Shown here piece after piece: positions 1 to 6,776 of a stretch of DNA of 33,110 nucleotides. Under the pieces are notes generated by a model. The model made no database searches. It saw only the letters and a list, made by a program, of their open reading frames with translations, and was not told the DNA's origin. Origin of the DNA: Bianquea renquensis (GTDB lineage: Bacteria > Bacillota > Clostridia > Lachnospirales > Bianqueaceae); NCBI RefSeq assembly GCF_014384895.1, contig NZ_JACRSQ010000034.1, positions 1-33,110 of the forward strand, in the 5' to 3' direction. Position numbers and translations under genes: made by a program. Position 1 is the first letter of the stretch. Each line of letters starts with the position of its first letter.

Positions 1-132
1 TGCTACAATGTCCATGGCGATTGAGACCTTTCGTTAGGGTGTTGTTGTGGTGACTCTATTCTAACAAACTCTATCGCCTTTTTCTATACCCTTGGTCTCA
101 CATCTATTGTAACGCTACACCTTGCGGCGGCG

Positions 133-194
133 TTTTTTGCTAGATGCCTTGAAATTTGCCCCATATCGGGGTATAATAACGAATAAGCCTAATT
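133..194 (+). promoter_or_regulatory. sigma-A promoter of metG
   Basis: A -35 box TTGAAA lies at 149-154 and a -10 box TATAAT at 172-177, with a 17-bp spacer. The spacer and -10 flank contain the small inverted repeat CCCC-ATATC-GGGG at 160-172, which could be an operator, but nothing else supports that. Upstream, bases 1-132 hold no recognisable gene. AACGC at 111-115 can pair with GCGTT at 130-134 just before a T6 run, a weak terminator-like arrangement. No T-box specifier or antiterminator was recognised in the 45-nt leader before the metG start. Confidence 0.75.
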
Positions 195-221
195 TTGCCA
201 TTGATGAAGGAGAGTTTGCCC

Positions 222-2186
222 ATGAACAAGGGACCATTTTATATTACCACTGCCATAGCGTACACATCCCGAAAGCCTCATATCGGGAACACCTATGAGA
301 TTGTGTTGACGGACGCCATTGCCCGTTTTAAAAAGCTACAAGGCTATGATGTATATTTTACGACCGGCACGGACGAGCATGGTCAAAAGATCGAGTTAAA
401 CGCCCACGAAAACGGGGTATCGCCCAAAGAGTATGTGGATACGGTTGCAGGGGAGGTCAAACAGATATGGGATCTGATGAATACAAGCTATGATCGATTT
501 ATCCGAACGACAGACGAAGACCACATGCGCTCCGTGCAAAAAATATTTAAAAAATTGTACGAGCAGGGAGATATCTACAAAGGCGCTTACGAGGGGTGGT
601 ACTGTGTCCCCTGTGAATCGTTTTTTACAGAAACGCAGCTGGTGGATGGAAAGTGCCCAGACTGTGGCCGTGAAGTGACGAAAACCAAAGAGGAAGCGTA
701 CTTCTTCAGAATGAGCAAGTATCAGGACCGGCTGATGCAGCACATTGAGGAGCATCCGGAGTTTATCCAGCCGGAGTCAAGGAAGCGGGAGATGGTCAAT
801 AATTTCCTAAAGCCAGGGTTGCAGGACCTGTGTGTATCCAGGACATCCTTTACATGGGGAATCCCTGTGGACTTTGATCCCAAACATGTGATCTATGTTT
901 GGATCGACGCGCTGACCAACTACATCAACGCCCTCGGATACGATACGGACGAGCCGGGCGAAAAATACAAAAAGTATTGGCCGGCGGATATTCATGTTAT
1001 CGGCAAGGATATTCTGCGGTTCCACACCATCTACTGGCCCATTATGCTCATGGCCCTCGGCGAGCCGTTGCCGAAGCAGATTTTTGGACATCCCTGGCTG
1101 TTGTCTGGAGATTCAAAAATGAGCAAGTCCCTTGGGAATGTGATTTACGCCGATGATTTGGTCCGCTATTTCGGCGTGGATGGGGTGCGGTACTATCTGC
1201 TGCGGGAAATGCCCTTTGCCTCGGATGGAACCATAACCTATGAAAACGTCATCGGGCGCTTTAACGCGGATCTGGCCAATACTATCGGCAACCTGGTCAA
1301 TCGGACCATCGCCATGGGTCATAAATACTTTGCCGGTGTTGTACAGCCCCGGGGAGCTGTGGAAGGGACGGACGAGGAGCTTATCCAGATGGCGCAGGAT
1401 ACGGCGAAGTCTGTCATTGCCAAAATGGAAGAGCTGAAAGTCGCGGAGGCTTTGGAGGAGATTGTGTCCCTGGCCCGGAGAAGCAATAAGTATATCGATG
1501 AGACCATGCCTTGGGCCTTGGCGAAGGAGGCGGCTACATCGGAGGAGAAGAAGGCGCGCCTTGGCGCTGTGTTGTACAATCTGCTGGAGAGTATCCGGTA
1601 TATTGGGATTTTACTGCTACCCTTTCTGCCGGAAACAGGACATAAAATTCTCGACCAGCTCGATGTAAAAGAAGAATTGAGGACGTTGGACAGCATAGCG
1701 GTGTTTGGCGCTTTAGAGGCCATGAAACCCACCGGCGAGGCCGCCGTGTTGTTTGCCCGGCTGGATGAAGCCAAAACGCTGAAGAGGATAGAAGAGGACA
1801 ATGCGGCGAAGGCAGCGTCCGCTGAGAAGAAGGAGGAACCGAAAGCGCAGCCGGAGCCGGAGCTGATTTCCATCGATGAATTTGAAAAGGTTGAGCTTAG
1901 AGTGGGCAAAGTGCTGGAGTGCCAGCGGGTTAAGGGTGCGGACAAGCTTCTTGTCTCCCAGATTCAGATTGGCGGGGAAGTGCGGCAGATTGTCTCCGGT
2001 ATCGCCAAATACTATACGCCGGAGGAGTTTGTCGGCAAGCAAGTCATCGTGGTGACGAATCTGAAACCGGTGAAGCTGCGGGGCGTGTTATCACAGGGGA
2101 TGATTCTGTGTGCCACCGATGAAAAGGGTGGATATTGCGTTATCCGGCCCGAGGCGGATGTGGCGCCCGGCGCGGAAGTTCGATAG
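222..2186 (+). CDS. metG: methionyl-tRNA synthetase
   Basis: Charges tRNA-Met with methionine in the cytoplasm, for initiation and elongation. The class I signatures are visible: PHIGN (the HIGH motif) near residue 20 and KMSKS in the second quarter to middle of the protein. Two CxxC pairs around residues 127-147 (CVPC, CPDC) form the zinc knuckle. The last ~110 residues are an EMAP/tRNA-binding OB fold (EKVELRVGKV, GADKLL), separated from the core by a Lys/Glu/Pro-rich linker, as in long bacterial MetRS. The ATG at 222 was chosen because AAGGAGAG at 207-214 sits 7 nt upstream; the in-frame TTG at 195 has no ribosome site. At 654 residues the length is normal. It is the first gene of a run with tatD, rsmA and a methyltransferase, a common Bacillota order. 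Confidence 0.97.
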   Translation: MNKGPFYITTAIAYTSRKPHIGNTYEIVLTDAIARFKKLQGYDVYFTTGTDEHGQKIELNAHENGVSPKEYVDTVAGEVKQIWDLMNTSYDRFIRTTDEDHMRSVQKIFKKLYEQGDIYKGAYEGWYCVPCESFFTETQLVDGKCPDCGREVTKTKEEAYFFRMSKYQDRLMQHIEEHPEFIQPESRKREMVNNFLKPGLQDLCVSRTSFTWGIPVDFDPKHVIYVWIDALTNYINALGYDTDEPGEKYKKYWPADIHVIGKDILRFHTIYWPIMLMALGEPLPKQIFGHPWLLSGDSKMSKSLGNVIYADDLVRYFGVDGVRYYLLREMPFASDGTITYENVIGRFNADLANTIGNLVNRTIAMGHKYFAGVVQPRGAVEGTDEELIQMAQDTAKSVIAKMEELKVAEALEEIVSLARRSNKYIDETMPWALAKEAATSEEKKARLGAVLYNLLESIRYIGILLLPFLPETGHKILDQLDVKEELRTLDSIAVFGALEAMKPTGEAAVLFARLDEAKTLKRIEEDNAAKAASAEKKEEPKAQPEPELISIDEFEKVELRVGKVLECQRVKGADKLLVSQIQIGGEVRQIVSGIAKYYTPEEFVGKQVIVVTNLKPVKLRGVLSQGMILCATDEKGGYCVIRPEADVAPGAEVR

Positions 2187-2204
2187 TGAAAAGTGGAGGG
2201 CAGC

Positions 2205-2987
2205 ATGTATTTTGATACCCATGCACATTACGATGATGAGAAGTTTCAGCAGGATCAGGCGGCGGTTTTGCTCTCGCTGAAAGCGGCAGGTATAGGGTAT
2301 GTCGTCAATTGCGCCTGTGACTTGGATAGCTGCAAGGACACGCTGAAGTTGATGAAAACCTACGATTTCCTCTATGGCGCCATGGGCGTGCACCCGCATT
2401 CGGTGAAGGATTTGGACGTGGAAGCCGTCTCCGATCTCTACCGCTATTGCTGCGGGTCAGACAAAGTTGTGGCGGTGGGTGAGATCGGGCTGGACTACCA
2501 CTATGATTTTTCCCCTCGAGATGTGCAGCAAGAGTGGTTTATTGAACAGATTGAATTGGCAAAGGAATTGGAGCTTCCCATCATCGTTCACTCCCGTGAT
2601 GCCGCCCGGGATACCTTTCAGATTATAAAAGAATCCCGTGCAGGTTCTGTTGGCGGTGTGATCCATTCTTACACGGGAGGCCCGGAACTGGCACAGGAGT
2701 ATATACGGTTGGGCTTTTATATTGGAATCGGCGGTATGGTGACGTTCCCAAATGTAAAAAAAGTGATTCAGACAGTTCAGGAGATCGAGCTGGAACGGAT
2801 TGTGTTGGAGACAGACTGCCCATATTTGGCGCCGGTGCCCAACCGAGGGCGGCGAAATGATTCCCGGAATCTGCCCTATATTGCGGAAACCATTGCCAAA
2901 ATCAAGGGGATTCCCGTGGAGGACGTAGCCAGGATTACCTATGAAAATGCCGTCAGGGTTTTCCAGATGGAACAGGAGGCCGAATGA
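2205..2987 (+). CDS. tatD: TatD-family metal-dependent DNase/hydrolase
   Basis: TIM-barrel metal-dependent hydrolase of the TatD/YcfH family. Members are reported as 3'-5' exonucleases, but the physiological substrate in Bacillota is not settled. The metal ligands are all visible: HAH at residues 6-8, the EIGLDYHYD motif, IVHSRDA, VIHSYTG, and the final ETDCPYL aspartate. The 260-residue length is typical. The ATG at 2205 follows GGAGGG at 2195-2200; the in-frame GTG at 2193 would overlap that ribosome site. The gene lies 18 bp after metG and overlaps rsmA by an ATGA junction, so the three are translated from one mRNA. The metG-tatD-rsmA neighbourhood matches metS-yabD-ksgA of Bacillus subtilis. 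Confidence 0.95.
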   Translation: MYFDTHAHYDDEKFQQDQAAVLLSLKAAGIGYVVNCACDLDSCKDTLKLMKTYDFLYGAMGVHPHSVKDLDVEAVSDLYRYCCGSDKVVAVGEIGLDYHYDFSPRDVQQEWFIEQIELAKELELPIIVHSRDAARDTFQIIKESRAGSVGGVIHSYTGGPELAQEYIRLGFYIGIGGMVTFPNVKKVIQTVQEIELERIVLETDCPYLAPVPNRGRRNDSRNLPYIAETIAKIKGIPVEDVARITYENAVRVFQMEQEAE

Positions 2988-3853
2988 GCGAACGGATTGC
3001 ATCTCCAGGAAAAACTATCGAAATTTTGCAAGCCCACCAGTTCCAGTTTTTGAAGAAATATGGACAGAATTTTTTGATCGATCTGCACGTTCTGGATAAG
3101 ATCACAGCCAGCGCACAGATTGGGCCGGAGGATGTGTGCGTGGAGATTGGGCCGGGCATTGGAAGCCTCACCCAGGCTTTGGCGGAGAGGGCGGCGAAGG
3201 TGATTGCCGTCGAGATCGATTCGCGCTTAATCCCGATTTTGAACAAAAATTTGGAGGGCTATGAGAACGTATCGATTCTGAATGAAGATTTTTTGAAGCT
3301 GGACTTAGCTGGATATCTGGCCAAGGAGGGAATTCAGGGGCCCATTAAGGTCATCGCCAACTTGCCATACTATATTACGACTCCGGTTATCATGGGACTT
3401 TTAGAGGGGGCAGTTCCGCTCCACAGTATTACTGTAATGGTTCAGGAGGAGGTGGCGAGGCGAATGCAGGCGGGGCCCGGGACGAAGGACTACGGGGCGT
3501 TATCCCTGGCAGTCCAATACTATTCAAAGCCTGAAATTGTGGCTTTTGTGCCGCCAAACTGTTTTATTCCAAGGCCCAATGTGGGATCGGCTGTGATTCG
3601 TCTCGAGAGAACGGCAGAGCCGCCAGCGCCGGTGGCAGATGTGAAATTGTTATTCCGCGTTATCCGCGCATCGTTTGGACAGCGCAGAAAGACAATGCTC
3701 AACAGCCTTAGCAACAGTCAGGAATTGCCCTTTGGGAAGGAACAGATTCGCCATGCGCTGGAGGACCTTGGCATCGATGAGAGAATTCGCGGGGAAGCGC
3801 TGACCCTCCTGCAATTTATTGAAGTCAGCAATCGATTGGCGAAGGAGGCGTAG
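2984..3853 (+). CDS. rsmA: 16S rRNA (adenine1518/1519-N6)-dimethyltransferase
   Basis: KsgA/RsmA dimethylates the two adjacent adenines in the 3'-terminal hairpin of 16S rRNA, a late 30S assembly step. The protein shows KKYGQNFL near residue 25, the SAM-binding loop VEIGPGIGSLT, the acidic residue ending motif II (AVEID), and the catalytic NLPYYITTP motif diagnostic of N6-adenine dimethylation. The C-terminal RRKTMLNSL segment is also typical. Its 289 residues fit the family. The start codon overlaps the tatD stop (ATGA) and is preceded by AGGAGG at 2974-2979. Erm-type resistance methylases share the fold, but the neighbourhood and the C-terminal domain argue for the housekeeping enzyme. Confidence 0.97.
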   Translation: MSERIASPGKTIEILQAHQFQFLKKYGQNFLIDLHVLDKITASAQIGPEDVCVEIGPGIGSLTQALAERAAKVIAVEIDSRLIPILNKNLEGYENVSILNEDFLKLDLAGYLAKEGIQGPIKVIANLPYYITTPVIMGLLEGAVPLHSITVMVQEEVARRMQAGPGTKDYGALSLAVQYYSKPEIVAFVPPNCFIPRPNVGSAVIRLERTAEPPAPVADVKLLFRVIRASFGQRRKTMLNSLSNSQELPFGKEQIRHALEDLGIDERIRGEALTLLQFIEVSNRLAKEA

Positions 3854-3855
3854 CC

Positions 3856-4461
3856 ATGGCAGACCACTATTTTTCTGATCATCCGGACTCCAGGTCCGAT
3901 ATTCGGGAGATTTCGTACGGACTCGGATCGATCTCCATGCGCTTTCTGACGGACCACGGAGTGTTTTCGATTTCACGGGTGGACCACGGCACGGATCTTG
4001 TACTCAAGACCGTCCTAAAAGACCGGCTTACAGCCCCTGAGAGCGTGCTGGATATGGGGTGCGGCTATGGACCTATCGGGTTGACGTTGGCGAAGGCATG
4101 GCCAACATGCTCTGTCACCATGTTGGATGTCAATAGCCGGGCAATGGAGCTTGCGGAAAAAAATCGTGTGCTCAACGGATTGCCGGAGGAAATCCGGATT
4201 GTCCGGCAAGAAGAACTGGCCGCTAGCAGATTTGAAATGGTTGTCACCAATCCGCCAGTGCGAGCTGGCAAAACGACGGTCTATTCTTTATTTGCCCTGG
4301 CCCAGCAACATATGGCAGCGCAAGGTGCTCTCTACGTAGTGCTTCGCAAAAATCAGGGCGCGCCCAGTGCGGCAAAAGAGTTGATCCGGCTTTTTGGCAA
4401 CTGCGAGATTATCAACCGGCAATCCGGATATCATATTTTAAAAAGTCGGAAGGCGGAATGA
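3856..4461 (+). CDS. class I SAM methyltransferase, RsmC/YbxB-like
   Basis: Single-domain methyltransferase of the MTS (RsmC C-terminal) family, 201 residues. The SAM-binding loop VLDMGCGYGPIG and the acidic MLDVN strand end are clear. The catalytic VTNPPVRAGK has the NPP(F/V) signature of N2-guanine or N5-glutamine type methylases. The N-terminal stretch HYFSDHPDS resembles the YxxxxP(Q/D)S start of YbxB-like proteins. The best guess is an rRNA guanine N2-methyltransferase; the exact target base cannot be read from sequence. The ATG lies 2 bp after the rsmA stop, with GAAGGAGG at 3841-3848. It is the last gene of the metG run and ends 4 bp before a large hairpin. Confidence 0.9.
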   Translation: MADHYFSDHPDSRSDIREISYGLGSISMRFLTDHGVFSISRVDHGTDLVLKTVLKDRLTAPESVLDMGCGYGPIGLTLAKAWPTCSVTMLDVNSRAMELAEKNRVLNGLPEEIRIVRQEELAASRFEMVVTNPPVRAGKTTVYSLFALAQQHMAAQGALYVVLRKNQGAPSAAKELIRLFGNCEIINRQSGYHILKSRKAE

Positions 4462-4465
4462 ATTG

Positions 4466-4511
4466 AATCCCTCCTGCATACAATGACAATAGCAGGTATG
4501 CAGGAGGGATT
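4466..4511 (+). promoter_or_regulatory. 16-bp perfect hairpin burying a ribosome site
   Basis: Arms AATCCCTCCTGCATAC (4466-4481) and GTATGCAGGAGGGATT (4496-4511) are exact reverse complements around a 14-nt loop. The right arm contains the AGGAGGG (4502-4508) ribosome site of the gene starting at 4514, and the left arm carries CCCTCCT, an anti-Shine-Dalgarno-like sequence. Only TTTC follows the stem, so it does not look like a standard intrinsic terminator. On a read-through mRNA it should block translation initiation of the next gene unless it is opened. Confidence 0.8.
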
Positions 4512-4513
4512 TC

Positions 4514-5830
4514 ATGACTTACATAAGGCAATTTATTGAGTTGAAGGAACAAAAGGCCGGATATGGGTTCAAGGGGCAGACGCCTCACGGGACCTGTCGA
4601 ATCGAAATCCGGGATGATATTTTGAAGGTAAAAATCTTGCTGAACGGGTTAGGAGTCTTGACCTCGGGGGATACGTATAAAGCTTTTCTTGTCTGTGTCA
4701 GTCAAACGACATTCAAAGAATATGAAATCGGATCGCTGCGGCCGAACGGCCAGGGCGCTGCGCAGTTAGAATATCGAGGGCCGATTGCGCGCAATTCGGA
4801 TCCCCGATTGGCCATGAGCGCCTATGCGGCCGTTGTGATTCGGACAGCTCCGCCGGCTCCGTCGAAACCAAGAGATGTTCTGGTGGGGTATCGCCAGGAT
4901 CTAGTCACGTGGACAGATAAACAAAATGTGGATCAGACCACACCTCCGCGCCCTGCTCCAGGCTCCGCTTATCAGGGGAACATGTCGCCAGAGCCGAAGG
5001 CGATGCCGGAGACTGTGGAGGCACAGCCGCCTGTGGTTCCAGAGGAATCGGAAGAGGTGGAAGCGGTTCAAGAGCGTGAGGAGCAGGAGCCAGAGGGAGG
5101 AAGCGTATCGAATATGGGGGAAGAGGCTGATGCCAGAGCCCTCATCGTGGAAGAGAGCGCCAGCGAGGAGCCGGTTGCGGAGAATCCCAAGAAGAAGCTC
5201 CTGATTATCGAGGATGTGGAGCCGGATGTGGAGTCAGTGCCAGAGCAACCCCCGCTGCCAGAGCCGGAACCGGGGGCAGAGCCGGTGCCGATGCCGGCGC
5301 CCGAGTTGGAGCTAGAACCGATACCGCTGCCAGTGCCAGAGCTGGAGGCAGAGCCAATGCAGGAGCCAGAATCAGAGCCAGAGTCAAATCCGGAGCCAAT
5401 GCCAAATTCAGAACCACAGACGCAGCCAACGCTGGAATCACAGCCTATGGCCATGTTGGACCCCGCCAAAACGCGATGTGCGCTTGAATATATGTTTTCA
5501 GAATATCCCTCCATTTATCCATATCGGGAGAGCGATCAAAATTGGATTCGAATCGATCCGCGGGATATGGCGGTGTTGCCTTTGGATACCTGGTCTATGG
5601 ATAATAGCCCCTTTATTCTTCATGGCTATACGCGGTACAAACATTTAATTCTAGGGCGAAGCCAAGATAACAGCGAGGAGGATATATGCATTCTCGGAGT
5701 TCCATATCGGTACGCCGCTGCCCAACGAGAGCAAGGTGCGAAATGGGGTTTTACGGAATTTAAAACTTCTAGCTGCAGACCACCCAGTGAGGGTGACTAT
5801 GGATATTGGATTCGAAGGATTTCGTTATAG
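4514..5830 (+). CDS. unrecognised protein with acidic Pro/Glu-rich linker
   Basis: The function is not recognised. The 438 residues fall into three parts. Residues ~1-130 form a compact, beta-rich-looking module (GTCRIEIRDDILKVKILLNGL, split by short turns). Residues ~135-320 form a long disordered acidic linker in which Glu-Pro pairs dominate, roughly 60 residues of nearly pure P/E alternation near its end. Residues ~325-438 form a conserved-looking globular domain rich in Trp, Tyr and Phe (FILHGYTRYKHLILG, ILGVPYRYA, GYWIRR). From memory, this layout resembles uncharacterised clostridial proteins with DUF6128-like C-termini, but I cannot confirm it. No signal peptide, membrane segment or LPXTG is seen, so it is probably cytoplasmic. 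The ATG at 4514 has its ribosome site inside the hairpin at 4466-4511. Confidence 0.85.
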   Translation: MTYIRQFIELKEQKAGYGFKGQTPHGTCRIEIRDDILKVKILLNGLGVLTSGDTYKAFLVCVSQTTFKEYEIGSLRPNGQGAAQLEYRGPIARNSDPRLAMSAYAAVVIRTAPPAPSKPRDVLVGYRQDLVTWTDKQNVDQTTPPRPAPGSAYQGNMSPEPKAMPETVEAQPPVVPEESEEVEAVQEREEQEPEGGSVSNMGEEADARALIVEESASEEPVAENPKKKLLIIEDVEPDVESVPEQPPLPEPEPGAEPVPMPAPELELEPIPLPVPELEAEPMQEPESEPESNPEPMPNSEPQTQPTLESQPMAMLDPAKTRCALEYMFSEYPSIYPYRESDQNWIRIDPRDMAVLPLDTWSMDNSPFILHGYTRYKHLILGRSQDNSEEDICILGVPYRYAAAQREQGAKWGFTEFKTSSCRPPSEGDYGYWIRRISL

Positions 5831-5840
5831 CTGGGGAAAG

Positions 5841-5883
5841 AACCGCTATGCCATCAAGTCGATTGATTGCGCGGCGGTTTTTT
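5841..5883 (+). terminator. probable terminator of the 4514 gene
   Basis: AACCGC at 5841-5846 can pair with GCGGTT at 5874-5879, which runs into a six-T tract at 5878-5883. The loop is long (27 nt) and can only be shortened by weak inner pairing, so this is a moderate candidate. It begins 10 bp after the stop codon. Confidence 0.45.
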
Positions 5884-5967
5884 GCCATTGGAGCGGCCGC
5901 AAGTACGAGTCGTGTGGCGAAGCGTAGGAAAAATGTAAGGAGATTGTAATCGATACGTAAGTCGTCG

Positions 5968-6065
5968 TTTACAAAGAATTCATATCCCTCTGCTATGATA
6001 AAGAAGTAGTAGCAAAACCCCCCCTTTTATTTTTAAAATCCTCTCATCGTGGGAGGATTTTTTTT
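5968..6065 (+). other. gap with extended -10 and terminator; possible short RNA
   Basis: In the 414-bp gap before fabT, TGCTATGAT at 5991-5999 is an extended -10 element, with TTTACA at 5968-5973 upstream at a poor 20-bp spacing. A strong intrinsic terminator follows: AAAATCCTC (6035-6043) pairs with GAGGATTTT (6053-6061), with T's continuing to 6065. If the promoter works, the product is only about 60 nt, with no open reading frame of note. The terminator itself is the secure part. Confidence 0.4.
6035..6065 (+). terminator. intrinsic terminator
   Basis: A 9-bp perfect stem, AAAATCCTC / GAGGATTTT, with a 9-nt loop is followed by a T tract to 6065. It insulates the fatty acid promoter from upstream transcription. 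Confidence 0.8.
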
Positions 6066-6080
6066 ATCCCAATGATAAGC

Positions 6081-6127
6081 CCGCCGAGAGGCGGACCTAA
6101 ATTTGAGTTCGCGGAACGCGAACTTTT
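6081..6127 (+). other. two small perfect hairpins upstream of fabT promoter
   Basis: CCGCC-GAGA-GGCGG (6081-6094) is a 5-bp stem capped by a GNRA tetraloop. GTTCGCG-GAA-CGCGAAC (6107-6123) is a 7-bp stem followed by TTTTAT. The second could be a back-up terminator. Both lie before the fabT promoter, so they are not part of its mRNA. Confidence 0.45.
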
Positions 6128-6160
6128 ATACCTTTTGAGAGAACCTGTCGATGAAAAAAG

Positions 6161-6190
6161 TTTGACAATCAAAATACTTTCGAGTATAAT
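6161..6190 (+). promoter_or_regulatory. fabT promoter with FabT-type operator
   Basis: The -35 TTGACA (6162-6167) and -10 TATAAT (6185-6190) are consensus with a 17-bp spacer. The dyad TTTGA-CAA-TCAAA at 6161-6173 covers the -35 box and matches the TTTGA-N3-TCAAA core known for FabT operators in streptococci. A second dyad, ATACT-TTCG-AGTAT, fills 6174-6187. Binding here would repress the regulator's own gene. Confidence 0.8.
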
Positions 6191-6244
6191 CGTAGAGAGA
6201 GCAGCTGTTACTGAGTGGCGAACGTTAGAGAGAAGGCGGATAGA

Positions 6245-6715
6245 ATGAAGGATACGATGATTTATCAGCTCCTGTGCAACCTTCAAAAAGATCTGGAATA
6301 TATGGAGGCGCGGGAGCTCAAAAAGAGTCTTTATCACGATCTTTCTGTGACCGAGCTTATGACCATCTGTACGATTACAAATCTTCAAAACCCGACCATG
6401 ACCGATATCGCCTCGAATCTTCGGATCACGCTGGGCACGCTGACAATCGCCATCAATCGCTTAGCCAAAAAAGGGTATGTCCAGCGCAAACGGTTGGATA
6501 CGGACCGCCGGATCGTGTTGGTCCAGGCCACGGAGCGGGGAGCGGCCGCGGCAAAGGTTCACGAGACTTTTGAGAGAAGGGCGCAGCAGAAATTCCGGGA
6601 GGCGCTTGGAAAGGAAGACGCGGCCCTATGTCTGGATATGTTGAGAAAGCTGCAGCTTTTTTATCTGAGGCCCGACGTGCAGGATGCCATGCGCAAGGGA
6701 GAACTTGACAAATAG
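6245..6715 (+). CDS. fabT: MarR-family regulator of fatty acid synthesis, FabT-like
   Basis: Winged-helix MarR-family repressor of 156 residues. The DNA-recognition part is clear at residues ~50-100: MTDIASNLRITLGTLTIAIN, then the wing with RKRLDTDRRIVLV. In streptococci and lactobacilli, FabT at the head of the fab cluster represses it with long-chain acyl-ACP as co-repressor. The position directly before fabH and the two TTTGA-N3-TCAAA dyads argue for the same role here; identity with FabT is inferred. The ATG at 6245 follows AGAAGGCGGA; the in-frame GTG at 6215 lies about 18 nt after the expected transcript start and lacks a ribosome site. The last codons contain the -35 box of the fabH promoter. 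Confidence 0.88.
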   Translation: MKDTMIYQLLCNLQKDLEYMEARELKKSLYHDLSVTELMTICTITNLQNPTMTDIASNLRITLGTLTIAINRLAKKGYVQRKRLDTDRRIVLVQATERGAAAAKVHETFERRAQQKFREALGKEDAALCLDMLRKLQLFYLRPDVQDAMRKGELDK

Positions 6716-6751
6716 AGTTAGATCGTATATACTTTGAAAATCAAAGTATAT
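6705..6751 (+). promoter_or_regulatory. fabH operon promoter with perfect FabT operator
   Basis: TTGACA at 6705-6710 (inside the end of fabT) and TATACT at 6728-6733 are separated by 17 bp. A perfect dyad with arms ATATACTTTGA (6727-6737) and TCAAAGTATAT (6741-6751) and an AAA centre covers the -10 box and the start site. Its core TTTGA-N3-TCAAA is the same as at the fabT promoter, but the symmetry is longer, so it is probably the stronger site. Confidence 0.85.
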
Positions 6752-6776
6752 GGAAAGAATAGGAGATGCCAGCTTC

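Noticed and set aside
1..132. T-box or other riboswitch before metG
   Set aside because: The region lies upstream of the consensus promoter, and no specifier loop or antiterminator pattern could be seen; the true leader is only about 40 nt.
1319..1945. 208-codon minus-strand frame, Ser-rich
   Set aside because: Antisense to the well-supported C-terminal half of metG; no start signal or motif.
5068..5514. 148-codon minus-strand frame, Gly/Ser-rich
   Set aside because: It is the mirror image of the Pro/Glu codon repeats on the + strand, has no ribosome site and no recognisable domain.
6750..6776. Upstream ATG for fabH
   Set aside because: It lies within the operator, about 10 nt from the predicted transcript start, with no ribosome site; 6777 has AGGAGA.
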